From NCBI RefSeq assembly GCF_030867145.1, contig NC_134415.1:10084417-10148416 (forward strand): 64,000 bases of DNA. The letters are read 5' to 3'. This stretch comes from Opisthocomus hoazin (Eukaryota > Chordata > Aves > Opisthocomiformes > Opisthocomidae). How positions within the stretch are numbered: position 1 is the stretch's first letter; each line of letters opens with the position of its first letter. The notes beneath the pieces are model-generated. The model saw only the letters and a program-made list of their open reading frames with translations, had not been told where the DNA came from and did no database searches. Below are positions 1 through 11,128 of this stretch, in pieces. Both the position numbers and the translations under genes were made by a program.

Positions 1-3000
1 TTCACAGCTTTCACAAATAAAACAGATAAATTTTATATAGGTCATACTTTTAAGATTAAGCACAGCAAAATTTTCTTGGTCTGCAGAACTCAGGTAGATG
101 TATCATTGCACGTGTATCAGTATGTTACAGTACCTTTTCAAATATCTCCATATAACCTTCTGGTTTTCTCATACTGAAATGGAGCTTAAGTCTGATGGGC
201 TCTGTTTCTCCTGGCATGGAGGGATGACATAAAAATGCTGAGTAAGAGAGGAATGAAAACTTGTATACATAATACTTTCTAAGGCTAGCAAGGTAACAAC
301 TGTTGGGATGAAAAAGCATTTGTGGAAGCTCAGATGTGTCGCAGAAACCTTCTTCTGAAGGAACAGCTCTGGGATATTGCAGGTCCAGAAGGGTCCACAA
401 TCAAGAGGTGGTAGCACAACCTTGCAAAGCACCCTTCAGTTCATGTCTGATGCACACTGCTTCAGGCCTTTCAGAAACTATAGTGCGCTGGAACAGTTCC
501 TATTCTACTTTCCCCTTCCCTTGATGGTCTAGTACCTATGAGAAGGTGGCAGCACCCAAAACTGTGACTCCAAAAACTCTTTTACAAATAGAAACTCTGG
601 AAATAAAGGTGAGGCAGAACCAGCCTAGAGAAACCACCAGTTTCCCAGGAAACACAGAGAGCATAAACCTACGGTAGCTTCCCCCAGTAATTATTGTTTT
701 TATACTTTTACTACGTTTGGGTGAAATTATAAGCAGTTCAAAGTATAAAATGTTTAAGAACATTTTCCTAGGATAGGATTATACCTATCTGCTATGAATG
801 AAAATTTAAATGTTCACTTCTTTTTCTTGAGTAATTTGTTGTTTCTGAAATCAAGGTTTGATCAAACACGCAAGCCAAGAAAATAGCCTTTCCAAGTCTC
901 TCTGCTCTTTTTGAAAAAGAACTTAAAGCACTGAAATAATGATGTGCTAAGCAATAGAAGTGGCATTTTTCTCAACCACTATGTCTTGCCAGCTGCAATT
1001 TTCAGCCTGCTCAGGGACTCTTCATCATGCAAACTAAATTGAACCTTTGCATGAACGATTTAAAAGGTATGGATGCTTTATCTAGAACTGAGTACTCCAG
1101 CTGAAACACCCCAAATTAGATCACATTGCTGTCATCATCCTGTCTACCTGCAGAACTCTACATGGGAACTTGCATTCCCAAGTAAAACAGTGATTCTACT
1201 GGAAAGAGTCTGGGACAAAATGTGGAAATGAAAGAGATTCTGCATCATTTTAAAAAGTAACAAAAGATATATCTGAAAGTAGGTCTCCCTCCCTGGCCAG
1301 AATTGTCAAATATACCAACAACTACCAGAGGATGTCCAAATGCACGGTGGCTCACTACTCAACCAAAAGCCTCCTCTTACGTCCTAACTGGGTGACAAAA
1401 TCCAGCAAGACAATCTTACTGGTAATAATTTTCCTTCAACACAGTTCCCATTCACCACACACAATACAGCTAGGGAAAAAAACCCAAAAAACCACAAAAA
1501 ACAGACCACATCCCATATTCGTGAATCACCTGCACTTGGACATAAAGGAACTAAAGCAAGGGTTGGGTGTTTGTTATCTTGTGCCTTGTTACCTAGACTG
1601 TCTTTTTTTCTGTTTATTAATGCTATGCTGGTTTCACCAGTGCTACTGCACATAGAAGTGGTGAGACCTTCCATATTTTCGTGTCCATGGACTGCCAACA
1701 CAATGCCCCAGCCTGGGAGGATGCTTGCTTGATGTGTGAGCAAAAAACCAGCAACTGAGTGATGGGAAGCATAAAGCAGACTGCCTGTGTAACTGGTCAT
1801 AAACAACCACCTAAAAGACAAATACTTTCACTTAACAGCAGAAAGCCATCTCTATTAAAGGTCAGAAAAAGAGTCAGAAACTATGGGAGTACTTCAAAGA
1901 CCCTGAGCAAAACAGAATCTCCTAAGAAGATGAAACTCTTCAGCTCCTTGCAATATTTTTGATGCAAATAAACAATATTTGGTAATGTTCAGTAAATCAT
2001 AGACCCTTATTGCCTGTAAATATGTTGGCTATGCAACAACGCAAACTAAACTAAAGCTATATAATTTATGCCTGTAAAGAAGAATGAAGGAGGAAATGCA
2101 TCCACCCGGGATCATGTACTGCACTGACTCATGTTAATGAAGACTGGTGTATATCCCACCAGTATGTAGAACAAAAGAGTGATTCTCTATCTGGTATGAA
2201 TTTTCTTTTCCCTCAATTCCACTGCTGAACTGAAAAAAGAGTTTGCAGATTTCTGGCCAGCAATACTGTATGACACTAGCAAAAGGTTTTCTTACTACAA
2301 AGCTAGCCTCACTCCTATAAAACAGCTTGGTGATATGTGAGCTGCTTCGAACATTGCTAAGTTTGTCTGTTACTCAGTTAAAGGCAATGACATACGAAAT
2401 CCAGAGTGCAGGAAACTTGTGCACCATCCTGTGTACGCATCATCCATACCACTCTCTCCCAGAATTTATAAATGCACTTATTTGGTGCACTTTGTTTTTC
2501 AGAATCAAAGCCTAAATTAAGTCTCAAGAGGTGAAAGACTTGTACATTCAATCTACTACATAATTTGGCACTGGATTTACCTTTTCAGTCCCACATGCAT
2601 TCCCAGAAGATGTGATTTTGTAAAAAACAGTTACCGAGCTTGAGCCAGAGCCAGCGTGGGAAGATTCTGTGGTCTGTGTCAGGCAATCGGGAAAGGTGAT
2701 CTAATGGCACCTGCCATGAGTGAATCTGTATTTCTGAAAAATATATTATGTTTTGACAACACCTGTAGATATGAGGCACAATCTACAGGTAAAAACAAAG
2801 CAAAGCAAAATAAACCACCCTTAGTAAGCTAATTAAAACAGCTACAGTTCATACATGAAAGCATTCCTGACTCATAAATGAAAGTCCTAAGCAGACCTTT
2901 TGACTGGAAAATAACCTGTTTGAAAGGAATTGATTGATACAGTTGTGGAAATTAAATGTGCTGCAAAGTAATACATAGTAGTGCATGTCACGGCTTCAGG

Positions 3001-4257
3001 AGAAAGGGAAACACAGCAATGTTCCCATGGCCAGAGCACCAATTTATGCCTAAACTCAGAAGAGTACTCCATGTAAAACTAAAACTTTGGATGTTGTTAA
3101 ACATGTAAACAATAGAAAATAGTCATCTTTTTCCCTGCTGCTTTTTAGAGAGTAGACTGCTTCAACACATTTGCGTTCTGCTTGGATCTCCCAAGTCAGC
3201 CCGGAGGTAGCCTGAAGGATCATGCCCTCGGGGATTCTGGGTCAGGGGAGGAGCAGGCTCCTGTTCTACTTTGTTGCCATGGCACCTGGAAAATAATTGG
3301 CACACTATTACAAATAGTGGTTTTCAGCCGCTGTGGCATGCGACAGTTATAGCCTTAGCAGAAATATCTGTTCCCCAACGGAATTTTTCCAGAGGGCTTC
3401 ACAGTGCATGAGCAGTATTGAAACGTGGGCTCAGGGATAAGAGACAAGCTTCACGTTTTCATCTGGGGTGACAGAACTGCTTCCGATAAGTAAAAGGACA
3501 GGAAGCGGGCTCTCAGACTGCTTGTTTCTCCTGAACTAGGATACCCAGTAGTTGCCACTGACAACTTCCATGAGTTCAGTTGTTCCAGTGAATACAAAAT
3601 TTCGTAGTGGATCTGCTTCGTAAAGGCGTATTTTTGCTGCCTGTTCCACAGCTGTTCTCGAGCAACAGTTTTGTGTGAACCCAGGCTGCTTCAGCTCGAC
3701 TATCTGTGTAGAAACTGTATCAAAGACTTCTCTACCAGGGAGGGAGAATCCCGAAGCAGTGACTACTTTGATTCAGTTTGAGTAATTTTCTGAAACTTAG
3801 TTATCTCTGTAAAATTAACATGGGCTTCTTGGAATTGATAAATTTCATTTGAATGTATTTTCACTGTGGAAAATCATGCAAAAATAAGCTTTCCAGCTAA
3901 AGGTTCGATAAGAACATAATGCAAATACTCATTCAACTCATGTGTCCATTTTATTCCCCGGTCTTTTAGTTTAGGATTTGGGTTGGGTTTTTTCATTGTG
4001 AATTCTTTATAACTAGGCTTATGTTATGTGTGTGCATGTTGTGACATCCTTTTCATAGAACTAAATCTGAATTTTAGTCTTGGCTAGTTTTTCAGGAAAA
4101 CCTATCAGCACCAGCCTCTCTGTTAGAGAGTTCTACTTCCTCATTAGAAGAGCAATCAAGACGGTAATAACTATGTAGTCTGAGGCACATTAGTAATCAC
4201 ACTTCAAAATGTAATTTCATATCTTCCCACCTTTCTGTCCCACGTCTCAAGCTCCAA
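1..4257. other. AT-rich non-coding sequence, no recognised repeat
   Basis: No family-recognisable gene or transposon is seen here apart from the weak exon candidate at 134-237. Open frames of up to 145 codons occur (for example minus strand 1384-1821), but they lack domain-like composition and overlap frames on the other strand. They are most likely chance. A somewhat more GC-rich patch lies around 3180-3330, without CpG clustering. Confidence 0.6.
134..237 (-). other. Weak candidate internal exon (unidentified)
   Basis: On the minus strand a pyrimidine-rich acceptor (cctctcttactcag) ends just before 237, and a donor reading GAAAAG|GTACTG follows 134. The 104 bp between are open in one frame, giving 34 residues that end in FSMRKPEGYMEIFEK, and closed in the other two. 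Composition is protein-like, with charged and aromatic residues mixed. I do not recognise the family, and no partner exon was found in the window. Splice-like pairs with a short open frame arise by chance in 64 kb, so this is a candidate only. Confidence 0.2.
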
Positions 4258-4830
4258 GCAGAGTGACTGAAGAAGAACGGAAGAGAGATGGAAGGGAATT
4301 AATGAACTTTCATCTGCCTCTATTGTGCCTTTTTAATGACAATGTTCAGGAAGTGCAAAAGAAGTTAGAATAAGGTGGACCATAAACAACAGCTATAATA
4401 AGCTAAATGAAGGGGAAGTGGAAAGGTAGAATTGGAGGGAAAATAGAAAATTGGTCCAGATGAAACTTACTTCAACCTGAGAAAATGAACAGCAAATTTA
4501 AAGGTGCAGAAGTTGGGATGGAAAAAGGAATCATTAAAAAGGAGAAGACTGTCTTCTCAGAGAACTGAAGCAGAAAATGAAATGGTGTCTAAGAAGATGT
4601 AGGAGAAAGACTGAACAAAGAAGGGTGGGGGAGACAACACAGGAATAGGAAAAATAACAACAAAAATTGGGAGTGAAGAACATCATCGAAGAAATGAAAA
4701 GAAAAACAAAAGATGAAGAAGCAATGGGAAAAAACCCAAAAGATGCAAAAGAAATGGAAATGGGAAACAAGGTAATGTCAAGAAGCAAATGAGAGTATAG
4801 GCAATGAAGAAGAAGAAGTTTCATGGATAG
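4258..4830 (+). repeat. Purine-rich (GA/A-rich) low-complexity stretch
   Basis: For about 570 bases the plus strand is dominated by A and G, with many gaagaa, ggaaa and agaag words and no fixed repeat unit. The complementary pyrimidine strand has a long hydrophobic Phe/Ser/Leu-rich open frame (4534-4956) that is purely a by-product of this skew. There is no sign of a gene. Confidence 0.6.
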
Positions 4831-6258
4831 GAAAAAAAGTACAGAATAAATAAAAGATATAAGCGCACATATAACAAACGACCACAAAAGGTGATGACCT
4901 TGTGCCATGTGAGTAGTACTTAAATTTTTCCTGAGAACAGGCAATAATTTTACCACTATTGATCTTGCATTTGTTGAATAAAAATATCAATATATTATAC
5001 TAGGGCAAACATATCACAAAGAAAAAGTTGTGTGTCATTAATAGAAATGGACTTGATGTCAGTCTAGTCTGAGGAGAGAGGTTCAGATAGTCTGTTCTCT
5101 ATGCTTCATATTGCTCCCTTATGTAAAAAGAGGACCTGCAGCTTTATTTTATCATTCTGATTCATGCTGAGTAGTACCATGACCTGCAAGTGATTTGAGT
5201 GAAATCAAAGCAAGGACTTGATTGCTGCCTTGCCTAGGGTCAACAGCAGAATTCCCATTGCTTCCAGTGAGAAAAGATCAGGCAATACTTGCGAGCAAGA
5301 ATGATCGAATTGCATACTGTACATAATAAATACATGCATTGAGATGGGTGCACGGCAACGTACTATGTTATATATTAATGTAAAATATGAATAGGTCTTA
5401 GGAATGTTTCCCATTTCCACTACCAAGTGCAGACGAAAACTCCTACAAAACAAAGTGATATCAAATGAATGCCATCATTTTGAAAAACATTGCATTGATA
5501 AACATCAGCAAAGCATTGTGTCCAAAAGGTATAATGAGGTCTTCTGCATATCCTATTTATAAGCCAGTGTTAGATAAGTAATATTCAATTTGAAAATTAT
5601 CATGGCTTTTTATGAAAAATGTATATTACATAGTCAGTAGACTTTGGATGCATAACAAACACATGATCCATTTGTTTTAATACAGCATAAATAGAATGGG
5701 TACTGAGGATCAACAGCTGTAATGCATTTAATTACATTCTCTTCCATATCTAGCTAACAGGCTTTCACCACCTTGAAATTTTTAGATGAACCAATGTCTG
5801 TAAATAATGTATGGACATTTTTTCACCAAATCAGAAAACTTTTAAAGATATTTGTAATGTAAGCAATAGTCCATTCCCAAACTTTTTACAATTTTGACCC
5901 TTCTGGACTTTGGGTATTTTCTGTCTTGTATAGATAAAAAGAAAATAATCTCTGACTTAATGCCCTGAAGAAAGAAGTCTGGAAATTTTCTCAGCACTGG
6001 TTTCACTGCCCTGGACTGAGTGAGAATATGCATTTGATTCATCTGTAACTTTCTCCCCACTTGATTCAATAAGTTGAATATCAAGAGAGAAGGGGGGTTG
6101 TTTCTTTTGTAACTGAAACTCACTTTTTATTATACTTAGGCATCAGTCTGTTAATGAGCTCAGAAGCTCATTTCTGAGCACATGAGCTCACTAAGGGCTT
6201 GAAGTATTGGCAGTGAATTATCAAATTATATTTTCATCCAAAAGTTATGTTTGTTAAA
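4831..6258. other. AT-rich sequence, nothing recognised
   Basis: Unique-looking AT-rich DNA. A small hairpin (ATGAGCT, 4-nt loop, AGCTCAT) sits at 6154-6171, with further copies of the GAGCTC word nearby. No coding or transposon signature is visible. Confidence 0.55.
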
Positions 6259-6328
6259 CCTAACTTTCAGAGTACACCTCTAGGGGGAAAAAACCTAACT
6301 TTCAGAGTACACCTCTAGGGGGAAAAAA
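6259..6328. repeat. Perfect 35-bp tandem duplication (two copies)
   Basis: The unit starting cctaactttcagagtacacc and ending in ctaggggg plus an A-run is present twice head to tail, starting at 6259 and 6294, with no mismatch in the non-homopolymer part. The second copy has a slightly longer A-run. Identity suggests a recent slippage or duplication event. Confidence 0.9.
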
Positions 6329-8990
6329 AACTTCTAGGTCACTCAAGAAACAAAGCAAATAAATAGATACATAATGGTCAAACCAGATAGTTCTAACTGC
6401 ATGATTAAACAATCAAAGGAGACTGCAAAGAGTAGGTAAAAATATGTGTAGGCTTACAACAACTGGTAGTTTTCTGACTATTCAAATAAATTGCCTTTCA
6501 GCATCCACAGTATTAAATACTGAAACTTATGTTTTTAGTTAGCACGACTAGAAAATTACACAAGAGGGAACACTTGGAACAATGAAGCGAGAGGAGGAAA
6601 ATGAGAACCAGTAACAAAAAGATAAATTTTATTTTCATATGGCCCATTCCTTTCACAGAATGCTTCCTACTGAACTCCATGATATTGAAAATCCATGCAA
6701 GCTCATGTTCGCCAGCTGACAAAAAATATCACATGAGGATCCTCTTTCCAGATAGTTCTTGTCTAAATGGTTCTTCTATATCTATGAATAATTTTATTTC
6801 ACGTTTGTTTTGCTTGTAATGAGCCAACACACTATGGAGACATATCCATGAGTGAAAATAACTTCATATATCTTCATATATGACAATAGTCATGCAGAAA
6901 ATAGCAATCAGTCATAATAAACCTAATAAAAGAAATAATGTCAGAAATTAATATAGTGCTATGAATTTTGTCACACTGTCTGGGTTTGAGATTCAGTATA
7001 GGATTTTACAAATTAAATAAGCTGGGCCCTAGTATAATGAAGTTGCATGCTTACAGACAGATACATTTACCAGATCCATCATGCAGGCGTCGTAGGAGGC
7101 TGGTCTGGACTCCAGTCCTGCCACCCCAAAGCCACCAACCTCTCGAGCAAACGGAGCTAGTTAGCTGTCTGCAGCTGGTGCTACGCTCTTGTCTTCTCTG
7201 CAATCCAGCTATCGTCAGAAAAGATGAAGCAAAAGCTTCAACCAAATCTTCATTCAATTCTGAATAGACATTATTATTATTTTTTAAGAAGGAGGGTGAG
7301 TGGAGGTGAGGCTGTTTTCAGTTTATCAGAAACTGGCTGCAAGAGAGGGCTAATGTCCTTGGCTAACAGGCACCAGATCCCCAGAGCACTCACACCACAA
7401 TCTTTGGTGCTTGACCCCAACCCTCTCTTCAGTATCCACCTGGGAAACAACATTAGGTTTCCCTAATTATTGCAGCAGCAATTAGATAATTCGTTCTAGT
7501 ACTGGATGTGGTGTACCGGTGCAGAAAAGACACATGAACTCCTGCAACCATAGTCTGCAAGGAATCAAAACAAATATCCTTTCATTTGTTCAGAAAACTG
7601 TCCTTCCATTTATCCACTGCCAGTTTGCATCTGTATCTCCAAATTCTTCCAGCATCATCAACTGAGAAAGCATATAACTCTCATCTTCTGCCTCTTTCCA
7701 GCAACAGAGGCCATGCTTCATTTTAATGTCTGTAAGAGAAAAGGGAACAAGCATCTTGAGTACTGTTAGTCAGCATCTTTTCAAGTTTGGTATCTCTAAT
7801 GATACATTTTCTACAGGGCTATCTCATTTTTTGTAGCTCTGCAGTATCTCACACATGGTTGTGAAGACGTGTAAGTTCTGTAGGCTGTTTCTATGTTATA
7901 AATAAAATGTCCATGGTGGGATTAATAAAGAAAAGAAATCCCAGTGTTTATCAACACCTCTTCCACAAGGTCCTCAAAGACACTTAAGTATCTAAGTACT
8001 CTTATAAACACACTAAGTCTAATACAAAGCCTAGAAAAGCTACAAGGCAAATATGAAGGTCAAAAAATCAGAGTATATTTAAGACAAACAGTCATTTAGG
8101 TTGATGCATTTGCACTGTGTTGGCTTAGTGCCCACAGTGGAATGCCACAAGGGATAGAACACACTAAGGAGGGTTTTTACTAAGCTGACTTTCCAAACGC
8201 ATCTCCAGCTCTTCCCAGCTCATTCCAAAACTCAGACATACAAGGCTGTTACTAGCAAATCTTGTGCTCTTTGTGACCAGGGACATTCCTAATACTAATT
8301 CAAAATAATTTCTGTTACACATGCTTTACCTGAAGAGAAAAGTCATTTTGGAGAGAAAAAAAAACACTTTAGGAACCTACTTTATAAATCAAACCCAACC
8401 CAAACCTTCACTGTGTATTTTATAAATCACATCAAAATGTTCATATCACAGCGTATATTTTTGGAAATTAAAGGCATTTACATGGTAAAAGTTCATTATC
8501 TTTTGCAGTAATAGCAGCTGGCCTCTTTTAAAACAATGATGTCTGATAGTTCCTATTCATTGCGCAGGGATAGAATTCAATATATAGTGAGATACCATGA
8601 AGAGTTACCTGAATCATTATGGGCCTTTATTTTTTTTTCCCAAGGCCTGACACCTCTGTAAATACACATTTCTGCATTTGGTCATGCACATTGGATCAAC
8701 GTGCGGACGGGCTGCTTCTAATAAAAAGTCCATTTGTTTCTGGAAGACATTCAGAAAGTGTCATTAATCCTCTTTCTGTGCTACAATCACTTGCTTCTCC
8801 AATAGGGTACTAAAGCTACTAGACCTCAAAGAAACACAGAAAATTAAGGTTGTTATCACTTGGGACTATTACAAGTCACAGCACGGAAGTTATTTTTAGC
8901 ATGACTTGCCATGCACAGACTCTCCCAGATTTCATTTCCTATACATTCCATTATTTCTACATGGTATAATATTATTCATTGTCCTAGATC
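6329..8990. other. AT-rich sequence, nothing recognised
   Basis: No recognisable repeat or gene. Plus-strand frames at 6968-7267 and 7224-7466 are short and overlap frames on the opposite strand. A T/C-rich word occurs near 8630. Confidence 0.55.
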
Positions 8991-9015
8991 TTTGTTCTAG
9001 ATGTCCTAGAACAAA
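8991..9015. repeat. Perfect hairpin, 10-bp stem and 5-nt loop
   Basis: TTTGTTCTAG (8991-9000) is followed by loop ATGTC and then its exact reverse complement CTAGAACAAA (9006-9015). It could be a cruciform or a small RNA stem. It is too short for a microRNA precursor, and no function is claimed. Confidence 0.8.
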
Positions 9016-10569
9016 TCATAACAGAAGGAGACTGGTCCCATTGAATTCAGTGGAAACATTTACATGGTTTTAGTTGAAGACCATCTGGGTTTGTTGCTAC
9101 CTGTTTCGCAGCCCTGAAGCATTTTGCTGCTAAATAACTGACATATTTCACTTCTCAGCATCCGGCTTTTAGCACTGTTTCCAATATTGGTATGAATTTT
9201 TGATTTGACTTTCATACATATGTTACTGCTATTCTTGTTTAGATACTGTAATAAGATGAACTTCATTTCTCTCCTTGTGTGATGCTTTCAATCAGCCTAT
9301 TACATCATTTCATATTGTAAAGGCATATTAAAAAAACACAAACCCTAATGAACTTGTATTTAAATGTTTCAAAATTCAGTAAACAACAGTAATCCAATCA
9401 GGGATATATTAGCCCGCAGGCAAAGCAGAATCACTCATTGTTTTTAATGACAATCTTGCAGCAACTTAACTAGCTCATTAAAAAATCTTCGTGTCCTCTT
9501 GGAGCAATTTCACGTGCCTTTAACAGGAGGTCTGGCTCTATCTGCAGCTTTTCTGACTAGAGCTGGCCTTTGCTATTTCAGTCCCCTGCAGAATGGAAAT
9601 GCATCCACCCTGTCCTCTGAATCCCTATAATTTACTGTGCTCACCAATCAGAAACCTCTGCATGATATTCTGAGAGGGGAGACATACAGTCTATATATAG
9701 ATGGAAAACCTGATAACGTAAACTGGAGTGTACTCCAGGAACAGAACAAACAAATAAAAAATTCAACCTCCCAGCAAGCAGTTCAATTTTTTGCAGCTTT
9801 GGCGTGGCGTCCTCCCATCAGCCCGGACACACAGATATTGCGTGTGCCTCTTCAAGCAGACAGTGCCACCGAGGCTACTCCACGCCTGTCCTGGGGGAAA
9901 GCAGTTTACTGAAAGACAAGAAATTGCCTTTATGCTGCTTTGCTTTTTTATTTTGTTAACACTGACAGGCAGCTAAAACGGGAGGTTTATCCAACAGCTC
10001 AGCTGTAATTCAGACCCTGGATCCCCTGCCCCAGCCCAAACCGAGTCCCCTTTGTGGCTGCGGTCCCAGTCCTTCCTCACTTCTGCAGGCAGCCTCGGCA
10101 ACCAAAGGGCTTTCACACTTAAGAACAGTTTACTATTGATTAGGGTTATCAAAGGAAGCCCCAAATGACTGGGAGTAATAGTGGTTATGAGCCATATGAT
10201 CATAGAAACAAGTTGTCTCTCAGACCTCTCTGCCCATGCTCATGTTCTCTGTACCACGACTGCTGCCTTTGGGTCACAAGGTAGAGCCTAGATGCTGTTT
10301 TTACAGGAAAAGGATTAAAGCTACACTTTGTTTAGAGACTATCTTTTTTTATCATCAGAGAACCAAAGACACCTGAATCTGACCGTATACCATCTTTATC
10401 CTGCTTTGCATTCTATACCATGGTCTTCTGTAAAGCTGCTCCTGAACAGGACTTTCTAAGTGAAGAGAAAATTGGGACAACTGTCTTTAGGGAAGAGGAA
10501 ACTGTAACCCCAAGAGATTATATGCAGGCATTTATTAGAGCATCTTATGATGCAGACAACCTGTATATA
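9016..10569. other. AT-rich sequence, nothing recognised
   Basis: No gene or transposon signature found. The short GC-richer part at about 9800-10080 has overlapping small open frames on both strands, which argues for chance. Confidence 0.5.
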
Positions 10570-11128
10570 TGTACTGTTTCTTTGCTGGGGTAGAGTTAAC
10601 TTTCTTTATAGTAGTTCACGTGGTGCTGTTCTGGATTTGTGACCAAACCAGTGCCAATAACACACTCAGGTTTTAGTTATTGCTGAGCAGTGCTTACAAA
10701 GTGTCAAGGCCTTTTATTTCTGTTTCTCACACCACCCCACCAGCAAGTTAGCTAAGGGTGCACAAGCAGTTGGGAGGGGACGCAGCCCTGACAGCTGACC
10801 CCAGCTGACCAAAGGGATAGCCCACATCAGACAGCATCCTGCCCAGCAATGAAACTGGGGAGGGAGGGAGGCTGGCTGGGCTGCCATTGATCAGGGACTG
10901 GCTGGGCATCCTTGGAGTGGTGGTAGCAACTAGGGGTTTTTCTGCATAATTTTTTTTTTCTTGTTTTTGTTTTTTGTTCTTTTTTTCTTTTTATTAAACT
11001 GTCTTTCATCTCAGCCCACGAGTTTTCTCACTTTGACCCCTCTGATTCTCTCCCCCATTCCACTGGGTGGGGGAGTGAGCGAGCAGCTATGTAGGGCTGA
11101 GCTGCCTACCGGGGTTAAACCCCGGCGC
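10570..11128 (+). mobile_element. Solo LTR, avian ERVL (class III) type
   Basis: The block begins TGTACTGTTTCTTTGCTGGG, close to the usual LTR 5' end. It carries the conserved internal words of avian ERVL LTRs: a 'GCTGAGCAGTGCTTAC' segment, 'CACACCACCCCACCAGC', 'CAGCTGACC' repeats and 'CCAAAGGGATA'. Near the 3' end come a T-rich run, an ATTAAA polyadenylation signal (about 10992) and 'CCCACGAGTTTTCTCACTTT'. The end is GGGGTTAAACCCCG. No gag/pol-like coding region is next to it, so it is a solo LTR. The middle looks shorter than full-length relatives as I remember them, and a clean target-site duplication could not be assigned. Assignment rests on recalled family architecture, not an alignment. 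Confidence 0.9.
10943..10993 (+). repeat. T-rich tract inside the LTR
   Basis: A T-dominated run with interspersed C and G immediately precedes the ATTAAA signal of the LTR. It is low-complexity expansion within the element. Confidence 0.7.

Noticed and set aside
1384..1821. 145-codon minus frame
   Set aside because: No recognisable domain; opposite strand is also open for 107 codons over part of it.
4534..4956. 140-codon hydrophobic minus-strand frame
   Set aside because: Direct translation of the pyrimidine strand of a purine-rich tract (Phe/Leu/Ser), not a membrane protein gene.
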